Below are positions 31,752-40,111 of a stretch of 64,000 nt of DNA, piece by piece. A program made the translations under genes and the position numbers. The notes beneath the pieces were generated by a model. It searched no databases, was not told the origin of the DNA, and saw only the letters and a list, made by a program, of their open reading frames with translations. Every line of letters begins with the position of its first letter. Within the stretch, counting starts at the first letter, position 1. This DNA comes from Tamaricihabitans halophyticus (GTDB taxonomy: Bacteria; Actinomycetota; Actinomycetes; Mycobacteriales; Pseudonocardiaceae), in contig NZ_SLXQ01000010.1 in assembly GCF_004340875.1 (NCBI RefSeq), positions 62,001 through 126,000 on the forward strand, written 5' to 3'.

Positions 31752-32942
31752 ATGTGGTTCGCGCGCACCGCGGTGTTCGTGGTGTTCGGACTCAACGGCT
31801 TCGCGTACGGAACGTGGGCGCCCCGGGTGCCCGCTCTTGCCGATCAGGTAGGCGCGCAGGTCGGTGCGCTCGGTCTGGCGCTGCTCGGCGCCAGCGTCGG
31901 GATGGTGATCGCCGCCTCCGTGACTGGCCGGATCTGTGCCGCGGTCGGCGCGCGTGCGGTGGTCTTGGCGAGCGTCATCGCCTGCTATGCGGTACTACCC
32001 GTTCTTGGCTTGGTAGAGTCCCCATTCGCGCTCGGAATTGTCCTTTGTGGACTAGGCATGGGTATTGGCGCGCTGGACGTTTCGATGAACGTCGCCGGTG
32101 TCACCGTTGGGCGAATGCTGGATCGGCCGATGATGCCGGTTTTTCATGCCGGTTTCTCCTTCGGCGGACTGTTCGGTGCCGCGGGCGCGGCGGGTGCCGC
32201 CTGGCTGCGACTCCCGCCCCTACAGCACTTCCTGATCATTACCGCGGTGGGGATCCTCGTCGTACTGCTGCTGATCCGGTTCGTGCCGAACGAGGCCGGC
32301 GCCGGCCAGCCTGCCCTCGCCGCCGCGTCCTCCGGGCCCGCGCCGATTCGCCGCCCAGTGCTCTGGCTGCTCGCCGCGGTCGCATTGTGTTCGGCGATCG
32401 CCGAGGGCACCAGTGCCGACTGGTCGGCACTGTTCCTGGTAACCGAGCGCGGTGTGAGCGAGGGCTCCGCGGCCATCGCCTATGGCGCGTTCTCCATCGC
32501 GATGGCCATCGCACGGTTGTTCGGAGAACGGATGGAACGTAGGTTCGGCTCCACCCGGTTGGTCGTGCTGGCCAGCGCGACGGCCGCGGCCGGACTGCTG
32601 TGTGCCGCGCTGATCGCGCATCCCGCCGCCGGATACCTCGGGTTCATCCTCGCTGGCGGTGGCCTTGCCTACTCCTTCCCGGTGGCACTCGGGCTCGCCG
32701 GTGCGGCTGGGCAGCGAGCCGACGGCGGAGGCGGTGAGCGCGAAATCGGGCTGGTCACCACGATCGCCTACAGCGGATTCCTCACCGGCCCGCCACTGAT
32801 CGGCATGCTCGCGCACGTCAGCAGCCTGGCCGTGGCAGTTGGTACGGCTGGCCTGATCGCCGCGCTGATCGTGCCAGCGGTGCTGGGCGCGCGTGCGGCC
32901 CGCCGCGCCGAGCGGGCGCACATCGTCGAGCCCGTTCACTAG
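31752..32942 (+). CDS. Major facilitator superfamily transporter
   Basis: A 396-aa permease with about 12 transmembrane segments. The start FVVFGLNGFAYGTWAPRVPA, GMGIGALDVSMNVAGVTVGR, and FHAGFSFGGLFGAAGA are typical of a FucP/YbjJ-like MFS group. The central loop is short and the last helices run through SLAVAVGTAGLIAALIVPAV. Divergent from a LacI regulator, which suggests a sugar or sugar-like substrate; direction of transport cannot be told from sequence. Confidence 0.88.
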   Translation: MWFARTAVFVVFGLNGFAYGTWAPRVPALADQVGAQVGALGLALLGASVGMVIAASVTGRICAAVGARAVVLASVIACYAVLPVLGLVESPFALGIVLCGLGMGIGALDVSMNVAGVTVGRMLDRPMMPVFHAGFSFGGLFGAAGAAGAAWLRLPPLQHFLIITAVGILVVLLLIRFVPNEAGAGQPALAAASSGPAPIRRPVLWLLAAVALCSAIAEGTSADWSALFLVTERGVSEGSAAIAYGAFSIAMAIARLFGERMERRFGSTRLVVLASATAAAGLLCAALIAHPAAGYLGFILAGGGLAYSFPVALGLAGAAGQRADGGGGEREIGLVTTIAYSGFLTGPPLIGMLAHVSSLAVAVGTAGLIAALIVPAVLGARAARRAERAHIVEPVH

Positions 32943-32972
32943 CCGCCCGCGGGGCGCGCCTACCCTCGAGCC

Positions 32973-35051
32973 GTGCCACGTTCACCCGCGACAACCACGG
33001 ACCGCGCCCCGATCCTGCCGGTGATCCTCATCGGCACGCTGCTCGCCGCGCTGGTCGCGGCTGGACTGGTGGCGATGACGGGCGGTGCCGCCGCGGTGAT
33101 TCCGGGTCTCGGTGATCCAGGTGCGGTCACCAAGTACGGCGTCACCGTCGTGCGCCTGATCGCCGAGGTTGCTTCGGTCGTGACGATCGGTTCGCTGTTG
33201 CTCGCCGCGTTCTTCGTGCCGCCGCAGCGGTCCGGCACGCTCGGCGCCGATGGCTATGCCGCGGTGCGCACCGCCGGATTCGCGGCTGCGATCTGGTGTG
33301 TGGGCGCGCTGGCTTCGGTGGTGTTCACGGCAGCCGAAGCGGCAGGACGACCGGTGAGCGAGGTGCTCGACACTCAGGTCCTTTTCGAACTAGTTGATGC
33401 GATCGAGCAGGCGAAAGCATGGGGCTACACGGCCGCGATCGCGCTGATCGTCGCGATCGGCTGCTGGGTCGTGTTGTCCTGGGGCTGGACGGTCGTACTG
33501 TTCGGTGCCTCACTTGCCGGCATGCTCCCCGTCGGTCTAGCCGGGCATTCGGCAAGTGGCGGCGCGCATGACGTTGCGACGAACAGCCTGCTCTTCCACC
33601 TGGTTGGTGCCGCGTTGTGGGTCGGCGGGCTGATTGCGGTGCTGGTCGTCGGTGCTCGAAAGAGCTCGCACCTTTCCCTTGCCGTGCAACGGTTCTCCCG
33701 GCTGGCCCTGGTGTGCTGGGCAGTGATGGCGGTCTCGGGCGTGGTAAACGCGCTGGTTCGAGTGCCCCTTGGGGACCTACTTGGCACCGAGTACGGGCTG
33801 CTTGTGCTGGTCAAGCTGGCCGCACTGATCGTCCTCGGCGCGTTCGGCCACCAGCAGCGCAACCGCAGCGTGCGGGCGGTGGTGGAGCGCGCCGATGGCC
33901 GTGGCCTGCTGCGGCTGGGCGGCGTCGAGGTGCTGGTGATGCTGGTCACCATCGGTATCGCGGCGGCCCTGTCTCGCACCCCACCGCCGACCGAAGTCAC
34001 CGGGCAGGTCTCTACGACCGAGTTGCTGATCGGCTACGAACTGGACGGCGCGCCGACCGCGCTGCGGCTGTTGTTCGACTGGCGATTCGATCTGATCTTC
34101 GGAACCGCCGCGGTCGCGCTCGGCGTGCTCTACCTGCTCGGTGTGCGACGCCTGCGGAAACGGGGAGATGCCTGGCCGGTTGGTCGTACCGTGGCTTGGC
34201 TGTCCGGCTGCGCCACCCTGCTGATCGCCACCTCGTCCGGGATCGGCCGCTACGCGCCGGCGATGTTCAGCGTGCATATGAGCGGTCACATGATGCTGTC
34301 CATGGCAGTGCCCGTACTACTGGTGCTCGGTGGGCCGGTCACTCTCGCCCTGCGTGCGCTTCCCGTCGCTGGCAAGGGAAACCCGCCAGGACCGCGCGAA
34401 TGGCTGCTCGCCGCGGTTCACTCGCCGATCTCCCGGGTACTGACCAATCCGGTCGTCGCGCTGGTGCTGTTCGTGGGCTCGTTCTACCTGCTGTACTTCT
34501 CCGGACTGTTCGACAGTGTGGTCAGCGAACACGCTGCCCATCTCGCGATGAACGCACATTTCATCCTCTCCGGCTACGTGTTCTTCTGGCCGGTGATCGG
34601 AGTTGATCAGGCACCGCGCCGGTTGCCGCCGCTCGGTCGGCTGGGTCTGATGCTTGCCGCTACGCCTTTTCATGCGTTCTTCGGCGTGATCCTGATGAAC
34701 ATGCAGACGGTCATTGGCGAGAACTTCTACCGTGGGCTGGATCTGCCCTGGGCTGGCGATCTGCTCAACGACCAGCGCACGGGCGGCGGTATCGCCTGGG
34801 CTTTCGGTGAGCTGCCGGTGGTGCTGGTACTCATCGCATTGCTCGTCCAGTGGTCCAGGGCAGACGAGCGCGCCGCGCGTCGCCGGGATCGCCGCACCGA
34901 GCACACCGGCGACGCGGAACTCGAGGCCTACAACGCGATGCTGCGGCGGTTGTCCGAACCATCCGGCGCGGCAAGGACAACAGAGTCCGCGGATTCCCTA
35001 GAGGGGTCGCCGGAATCCACGGACGGCCGCGAAAACCCCAATCGCGAGTAG
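32973..35051 (+). CDS. CopD-CtaG fusion membrane protein (copper handling / cytochrome oxidase assembly)
   Basis: A 692-aa polytopic protein. The first ~330 residues carry CopD-type helices with LPVGLAGHSASGGAHDVATN and HLVGAALWVGGLIAVLVVGA; the second half is a caa3-type CtaG domain (FSVHMSGHMMLSMAVPVLLV, HLAMNAHFILSGYVFFWPVI, TPFHAFFGVILMNMQTVIGE). Histidines and methionines in these helices are the likely copper ligands. This fusion is common in actinobacteria and supports copper delivery to cytochrome c oxidase. GTG start. Its last 54 bases overlap the convergent ABC permease gene. The C-terminus is a hydrophilic, Glu/Ser-rich tail. Confidence 0.92.
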   Translation: MPRSPATTTDRAPILPVILIGTLLAALVAAGLVAMTGGAAAVIPGLGDPGAVTKYGVTVVRLIAEVASVVTIGSLLLAAFFVPPQRSGTLGADGYAAVRTAGFAAAIWCVGALASVVFTAAEAAGRPVSEVLDTQVLFELVDAIEQAKAWGYTAAIALIVAIGCWVVLSWGWTVVLFGASLAGMLPVGLAGHSASGGAHDVATNSLLFHLVGAALWVGGLIAVLVVGARKSSHLSLAVQRFSRLALVCWAVMAVSGVVNALVRVPLGDLLGTEYGLLVLVKLAALIVLGAFGHQQRNRSVRAVVERADGRGLLRLGGVEVLVMLVTIGIAAALSRTPPPTEVTGQVSTTELLIGYELDGAPTALRLLFDWRFDLIFGTAAVALGVLYLLGVRRLRKRGDAWPVGRTVAWLSGCATLLIATSSGIGRYAPAMFSVHMSGHMMLSMAVPVLLVLGGPVTLALRALPVAGKGNPPGPREWLLAAVHSPISRVLTNPVVALVLFVGSFYLLYFSGLFDSVVSEHAAHLAMNAHFILSGYVFFWPVIGVDQAPRRLPPLGRLGLMLAATPFHAFFGVILMNMQTVIGENFYRGLDLPWAGDLLNDQRTGGGIAWAFGELPVVLVLIALLVQWSRADERAARRRDRRTEHTGDAELEAYNAMLRRLSEPSGAARTTESADSLEGSPESTDGRENPNRE

Positions 35052-35828
35052 CCCGGCGCTCGTCGCGACAGCGCCCAACACCCCACCGCCGACGGGCATC
35101 GCCAATGCCAGATTTCGCGCGGCATCCACCGCATAGGTCAACGGGTTCACCGTGGCCACCGCACGCAACCAGCCCGGTAGGCCCTCCAGCGGAACATACG
35201 CACTGGATGCGAACATCAACGGGAACATCGCGAGAAAACCCACCTGCTGCATGGTTTCGGCATTCCGTAGCCACGCGCCAACGGCAAGAAACACCCAGCT
35301 CAACGCCCAGCTGACGATCAGGGCGAGGCCGAAAGCCGCTGCGATCCCCACGAATCCTCCGGCAGGGGAGAAGCCAAAAAGGACAATCGCGAAACCAAGC
35401 AGGATCAACAGTTGCACCGCGGTGCGAATCAGATCGGCCGCGCTGCGGGCAAACAGTACCGACCACTGCTGGATCGGCAGCGAGCGAAACCGGCCGAGAA
35501 CCCCGTTCTTCATATCCGTCACCAGTCCAATCCCGGACTGCAGGGCCGCGCCGAGACCCGAGGTCATCAGGATGGCTGGCATCAGGTAGTCGATGTACTG
35601 CACGCCTGGCGGAAAGGCCGAGGTCTGCGCGATCCCGCTGAACACCTGGCTGAACAGCAACAGCATGATCAACGGCTGTAACAGGCTCAGAACCACCAGG
35701 CGTGGTTCATTGACCAGTGCGCGCAGCGATCGGCCGGTGAGCACGCGCAGCTGCGTGCCGATGCTGCTACCGCGCCACTCGCGTGGATGTAGAGCCGATT
35801 GGTCGGCGACAACGCCGGAGTTCGTCAT
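34998..35828 (-). CDS. ABC transporter permease, DrrB-like (ABC-2)
   Basis: A 276-aa ABC-2 permease with six hydrophobic segments, including VVLSLLQPLIMLLLFSQVFS and MTSGLGAALQSGIGLVTDMK with GVLGRFRSLPIQQWSVLFAR after it, and MFASSAYVPLEGLPGWLRAV, a signature of daunorubicin-resistance-type permeases. Pairs with the ATPase gene 19 bp upstream to export a drug-like or lipid-like compound. The 3' end overlaps the convergent CtaG-fusion gene by 54 bases. Confidence 0.92.
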   Translation of the reverse strand: MTNSGVVADQSALHPREWRGSSIGTQLRVLTGRSLRALVNEPRLVVLSLLQPLIMLLLFSQVFSGIAQTSAFPPGVQYIDYLMPAILMTSGLGAALQSGIGLVTDMKNGVLGRFRSLPIQQWSVLFARSAADLIRTAVQLLILLGFAIVLFGFSPAGGFVGIAAAFGLALIVSWALSWVFLAVGAWLRNAETMQQVGFLAMFPLMFASSAYVPLEGLPGWLRAVATVNPLTYAVDAARNLALAMPVGGGVLGAVATSAGLLAIGVFAAVRGFRRPL

Positions 35829-35847
35829 TCGTGGTCTCCGCTCGGGC

Positions 35848-36783
35848 TCAGGCCGTGCTCTTGGCGAGGGCGAGGTACACGTCGTCGAGAGTTGGTTCGC
35901 TCAGTGCGATATGCGTGACATCGATCGCCGCTTCGTCCAGTGCGCGGACCACGATTGTCAGATCCGTGGACGCGGTGACCGGGATGGTCAGCTCGCCCGC
36001 TGCCGTGTCCTGCGCGGGATTCAGGCCAGCTGAGCGCAGCGTGTGCAGTGCGTCGGCGGCTCGATCCGGTTCGCTGAGTGCCAGGTGTACGGCGCGTTTG
36101 CCCACATCGGCTTTGAGCTGGGCCGCTGTTCCGGAGGCGATAACGCGTCCGTCGGAAAGTACGGTGATGGCGTCGGCGAGTCGGTCGGCCTCATCCAGGT
36201 ACTGCGTGGTCAGCAGTACCGTCGTGCCTTCGTCAACGAGTCGTTCGAGGACTTCCCACAACCCGATACGACTGACTGGATCGAGCCCGGTGGTCGGCTC
36301 GTCCAGAAACAGCACATCGGGTTGGCCAACCAGACTCGCGGCGAGATCGAGCCTGCGCCGCATGCCACCCGAGTAGTTCTTTGCCTGACGTTGCGCGCTG
36401 GCGGTCAGCTCGAAGGTCTCCAGTAGCTCGTCTGCCCTGGTGCGTGCCTGACGCCGGCTGGCGCCGAGCAGCCTGGCGATGAGCACCAGATTGTCCCGAC
36501 CGGACAGTTGTTCGTCCACCGACGCGAACTGCCCGGTCAGCCCGATCCGGCGGCGTACCTCATGGCCCGCGCGAACCACGTCGAACCCAGCGACGCGGGC
36601 ACTACCGGTGCTCGGCGGAAGCATCGTGGTCAGGATGTTCACCAATGTCGTCTTACCCGCGCCGTTATGGCCGAGTAGGCCGACGATCTCGCCTTTACGG
36701 ACGGTGAGATCCACATCGGTCAGTGCGGATAACTCATCGAACGTTTTGCCAACTCCGTTGGCCTCGATCATTGTGTCTGTCAT
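35848..36783 (-). CDS. ABC transporter ATPase, DrrA-like
   Basis: A 311-aa nucleotide-binding subunit. Walker A GLLGHNGAGKTTLVNILTTM, Q-loop GLTGQFASVDEQLSGRDNL, signature KNYSGGMRRRLDLAASLVGQ and Walker B VLFLDEPTTGLDPVSRIGL are complete, and the C-terminal extension (LDEAAIDVTHIALSEPTLDD VYLAL) is the DrrA-type tail. The ATG starting MTDTMIEANG is used; longer starts run into the TetR gene's 3' end. Operon order is TetR, ATPase, permease. Confidence 0.93.
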   Translation of the reverse strand: MTDTMIEANGVGKTFDELSALTDVDLTVRKGEIVGLLGHNGAGKTTLVNILTTMLPPSTGSARVAGFDVVRAGHEVRRRIGLTGQFASVDEQLSGRDNLVLIARLLGASRRQARTRADELLETFELTASAQRQAKNYSGGMRRRLDLAASLVGQPDVLFLDEPTTGLDPVSRIGLWEVLERLVDEGTTVLLTTQYLDEADRLADAITVLSDGRVIASGTAAQLKADVGKRAVHLALSEPDRAADALHTLRSAGLNPAQDTAAGELTIPVTASTDLTIVVRALDEAAIDVTHIALSEPTLDDVYLALAKSTA

Positions 36784-36811
36784 AGATTCCTCGGTGGTGG
36801 TTGGTGGTTCG

Positions 36812-37447
36812 TCAGTCCGTGCCCTGTCCGTTGTGGATAGTTCCGTGTAGGAAGATCTCGACCAGCTGATCTCGACTGATGAGTACGTCGTCGTACTGTG
36901 GCTCGCCGGGTGCACGTCGGGCCACGATCAAGCTGAGCAGGATGCGTGCGGCGGCTTCGGGGGCCAGCCGCAAGTCGGCGCGCTTGCGCTCCAGTAGCCG
37001 TGCCACCGCGCTGATGGCTCCGCCGAACCGCTCCGGTTTGTCGCCCGAGCGTTTCGAGTGGACTTCTCCCGCGATCTCGGCACGGCTGACGCCCGCGGCG
37101 TGCAGCACGTGTAGCAGGGACCAGGCGCGGTGCAGATGTTCATCAACAACGGACAGTGCGATCGTCAACTGCTCGCGCAGCGCCAGCTGAGGATCGATCA
37201 GTGCCAGCTGCGCTTCGACTTCGTCATGACGGGTCTCGTGCCGGGCGCAGGCGACGAGGAGCTCACGCTTGTCCGTGAAGGCGCGGAAGACCGTTCCTTC
37301 CGCGATACCGGCCGCCTCGGCGATCTGCCCGGTGGTCACGTTTCCGCCGTGCTCAAGGAGCAGCGGCACGGTCGCGTCGATGATGGCCTGCCGGCGCTGA
37401 TCAGGCGTCATGGCTGGGGCGCGGCGGCGCGGAGACTTCTGGGGCAC
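36812..37447 (-). CDS. TetR-family repressor of the DrrAB-like exporter
   Basis: A 211-aa regulator with a helix-turn-helix TTGQIAEAAGIAEGTVFRAF followed by TDKRELLVACARHETR, and a large helical ligand domain. It is the first gene of the exporter operon; 15 bp upstream is a perfect 16-bp palindrome. Autoregulation and drug-responsive derepression of the exporter are the likely mode. Confidence 0.92.
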   Translation of the reverse strand: MPQKSPRRRAPAMTPDQRRQAIIDATVPLLLEHGGNVTTGQIAEAAGIAEGTVFRAFTDKRELLVACARHETRHDEVEAQLALIDPQLALREQLTIALSVVDEHLHRAWSLLHVLHAAGVSRAEIAGEVHSKRSGDKPERFGGAISAVARLLERKRADLRLAPEAAARILLSLIVARRAPGEPQYDDVLISRDQLVEIFLHGTIHNGQGTD

Positions 37448-37461
37448 GTTCTCAACTGTAT

Positions 37462-37477
37462 GAGTGAGCGCTCACTC
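37462..37477. promoter_or_regulatory. TetR operator GAGTGAGCGCTCACTC
   Basis: A perfect 16-bp palindrome just upstream of the TetR start. Half-site GAGTG is repeated in the neighbouring site at 37486. Confidence 0.75.
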
Positions 37478-37485
37478 GTGTCAAT

Positions 37486-37497
37486 GAGTGGACACTC
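37486..37497. promoter_or_regulatory. Second TetR half-site pair GAGTG-GA-CACTC
   Basis: Five-base arms identical to those of the 37462 palindrome with a 2-bp spacer. Two adjacent sites suggest cooperative binding by two TetR dimers. Confidence 0.55.
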
Positions 37498-37733
37498 ACT
37501 CGGGTTGCCCCGGCGGCCAAGGTGGCGTTATCCACAAGCGGTCGGGTTGTCCACAGCGGAGGAATTCGCTCTGGCTGGATCCGTGGCCGTAGCGGAATCT
37601 GGACACCACGGCGGATAGGCCGGTGGCTCCCGCTTCATGGCGACGCCAGCAGGGAAGACGCCAGTGGGAAGTGAGGAACGTTACAGCTGGAGCGGGGTCA
37701 GGGTTGGCACGTAGATGTTGAGGGGAAACAACG

Positions 37734-38228
37734 ATGAACGAGACCTATACGACAGTCGTGGGGCGGGTCGCCGGTGAGGTGCGTCAACGCAGCACCTTCG
37801 AAGGGCACAAGGTGGTCAATTTCCGGCTTGCCTCGAACGAACGGCGGTATGACCGGGAAGCCGGGCAATGGGTGGACGGAAACTCGCTGTATCTGACCGT
37901 GACCTGCTGGCGAAAGCTCGCCGCGGGGGTGGCTTCCTCACTGCGCAAGGGCGATCCAGTGCTGGTCACCGGCAGGCTGTCACTGCGCGAGTTCGAGTAC
38001 CAGGGGCAGCGTCGAACCAGCCTCGAGTTGGACGCGCAAGCCGTCGGCCCGGACCTGACCTGGTGCACCGCGGAGGTCTGGCGCCGGCGCCGGGGCGCCG
38101 ACATCGGATCGACCGGTGACGAATCGACCGACCGTGCCGCGGAGTCGGCCGACTATCTACCCGGTGCGGGGGAGGAGGTTGCGGGCAGCCGCGCTCCGGC
38201 CGGCGGCGAGCCAGTGGTCGCCGCGTAA
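37734..38228 (+). CDS. Single-stranded DNA-binding protein paralogue
   Basis: A 164-aa SSB-type OB-fold protein: TTVVGRVAGEVRQRSTFEGH, VVNFRLASNERRYDREAGQW, YLTVTCWRKLAAGVASSLRK, VLVTGRLSLREFEYQGQRRT. The C-terminus (AAGGEPVVAA) lacks the acidic DDDIPF-type tip that recruits repair proteins, so this is the secondary SSB found next to EttA in actinobacteria (cf. Rv2478c), not the replication SSB. Function in vivo is unclear; a role in recombination or transformation is known for similar paralogues elsewhere. Confidence 0.88.
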   Translation: MNETYTTVVGRVAGEVRQRSTFEGHKVVNFRLASNERRYDREAGQWVDGNSLYLTVTCWRKLAAGVASSLRKGDPVLVTGRLSLREFEYQGQRRTSLELDAQAVGPDLTWCTAEVWRRRRGADIGSTGDESTDRAAESADYLPGAGEEVAGSRAPAGGEPVVAA

Positions 38229-38419
38229 CCCGGCTGCGTCTGGTCACCGCACGCAGCGGTGGGATCAGCACAAAACCGCTATAGACGATCACGGCCTAGC
38301 GTCGGTTGGGTGGCGGACCAGGGCTTATGTCGGCTCAATTCGACCAGGAGGGGATGCACATGGGGTGAAGCCGGTGACCGGCGTCTTTTGCCTTCGGGCG
38401 TCAATCTACGATCGCGGAC

Positions 38420-40096
38420 ATGGCCGAGTTCATTTACACCATGAGGAAGGTGCGCAAGACGCACGGGGACAAAGTGATCCTCGATGACGTCAGCACCGCG
38501 TTCTATCCCGGCGCCAAGATCGGCGTCGTTGGTCCGAACGGCGCTGGTAAGTCCAGTGTCCTGAAGATCATGGCCGGACTCGACCAGCCGAGCAACGGGG
38601 ACGCGTTCCTTCAGCCTGGGGCTTCGGTAGGCATCCTGCAACAAGAGCCGCCGCTGAACGAGGACAAGACCGTACGCGGCAACGTCGAGGAAGGCCTTGG
38701 CGAGATCAAGGTCAAGCTTGACCGGTTCAACCAGATCGCCGAGCAGTTGGCCACCGACTACAGCGATGAGCTGATGGAAGAGATGGGCAAGCTGCAGGAA
38801 GAGCTGGACCACGCCGATGCGTGGGAGCTCGATTCACAGCTAGAGCAGGCGATGGACGCACTGCGCTGCCCGCCGGGGGATGAGCCGGTCGAACACCTTT
38901 CCGGGGGTGAGCGGCGCCGGGTCGCGCTGTGCAAACTCCTGCTGTCAAAGCCTGACCTGCTTCTGCTGGACGAGCCGACCAACCACCTGGACGCCGAGAG
39001 CGTGCTGTGGCTCGAACAGTTCCTCGCGAACTATCCGGGCGCCGTGCTTGCCGTAACGCACGACAGGTACTTCCTGGACAACGTGGCGCAGTGGATCATG
39101 GAGCTGGACCGCGGGCGGGTTGTCGGTTACGAGGGCAACTACTCCACCTACCTGGAGAAGAAGCGCGAGCGGTTGGAGGTGCAAGGCAAGAAGGACGCCA
39201 AGCTCGCTCGACGCCTGAAGAACGAGCTGGACTGGGTTCGGTCCAACGCCAAGGCCCGGCAGACGAAGTCGAGGTCTCGACTGCAGCGCTACGAAGAAAT
39301 GGCGGCCGAGGCGGAGAAGACCAAGAAGCTGGACTTCGAGGAGATCCAGATTCCGCCGGGACCACGGCTGGGCAACGTCGTCGTGGAAGTCGAGAACCTG
39401 CGCAAGGGTTTCGATGACCGCCTGCTCATCGACGGCCTGTCGTTCGACCTGCCGCGCAACGGCATCGTTGGCGTCATCGGTCCAAACGGGGTGGGTAAGA
39501 CCACGCTGTTCAAGACGATCGTGGGGCTGGAAGAGCCGGACTCGGGTTCGGTCAAGATCGGTGACACCGTCAAGCTGTCCTATGTGGATCAGTCGCGTGC
39601 CGGTCTGGATCCGAACAAGACCGTCTGGGAGATCGTGTCCGACGGCCTTGACTACATTCACGTCGGGCAGAGCGAGATGCCGTCGAGGGCGTATGTGAGT
39701 GCCTTCGGTTTCAAGGGGCCCGACCAGCAGAAACCGGCCGGGGTGCTCTCCGGTGGTGAGCGGAACAGGCTGAACCTCGCGTTGACGCTCAAGCAGGGCG
39801 GTAACCTGATCCTGCTGGACGAGCCAACCAACGACCTCGATGTGGAAACTCTCGGCTCGCTGGAGAACGCGCTCGAGCAGTTCCCCGGTTGCGCCGTGGT
39901 CATCTCCCACGACAGGTGGTTCCTGGACCGGGTTGCGACCCACATCCTCGCCTGGGAGGGAACTGACGCGAATCCCGCCTCGTGGTTCTGGTTTGAAGGT
40001 AACTTCGAAGGCTACGAGAACAACAAGATCGAACGGCTGGGCGCGGAAGCCGCCCGGCCACACCGGGTGACTCATCGCAAGCTTACGAGAGATTAA
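38420..40096 (+). CDS. ettA: ABC-F protein EttA (energy-dependent translational throttle)
   Basis: A 558-aa soluble twin-ABC protein. First cassette: Walker A GVVGPNGAGKSSVLKIMAGL, signature HLSGGERRRVALCKLLLSKP, Walker B LLLLDEPTNHLDAESVLWLE. A charged helical arm/linker follows (GKKDAKLARRLKNELDWVRS). Second cassette: GPNGVGKTTLFKTIVG, LSGGERNRLNLALTLKQG, DEPTNDLDVETLGSLE. There are no membrane segments. EttA binds the ribosomal E site and gates the first elongation step according to the ATP/ADP ratio. Position between an SSB paralogue and (after one insertion) NAD-glutamate dehydrogenase matches Mycobacterium. Confidence 0.95.
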   Translation: MAEFIYTMRKVRKTHGDKVILDDVSTAFYPGAKIGVVGPNGAGKSSVLKIMAGLDQPSNGDAFLQPGASVGILQQEPPLNEDKTVRGNVEEGLGEIKVKLDRFNQIAEQLATDYSDELMEEMGKLQEELDHADAWELDSQLEQAMDALRCPPGDEPVEHLSGGERRRVALCKLLLSKPDLLLLDEPTNHLDAESVLWLEQFLANYPGAVLAVTHDRYFLDNVAQWIMELDRGRVVGYEGNYSTYLEKKRERLEVQGKKDAKLARRLKNELDWVRSNAKARQTKSRSRLQRYEEMAAEAEKTKKLDFEEIQIPPGPRLGNVVVEVENLRKGFDDRLLIDGLSFDLPRNGIVGVIGPNGVGKTTLFKTIVGLEEPDSGSVKIGDTVKLSYVDQSRAGLDPNKTVWEIVSDGLDYIHVGQSEMPSRAYVSAFGFKGPDQQKPAGVLSGGERNRLNLALTLKQGGNLILLDEPTNDLDVETLGSLENALEQFPGCAVVISHDRWFLDRVATHILAWEGTDANPASWFWFEGNFEGYENNKIERLGAEAARPHRVTHRKLTRD

Positions 40097-40111
40097 GCGA
40101 GGTTGTTCGCC

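Noticed and set aside
32220-32939. 239-aa reverse frame in the MFS gene
   Set aside because: Hydrophilic, low-complexity translation opposite a clear 12-helix transporter.
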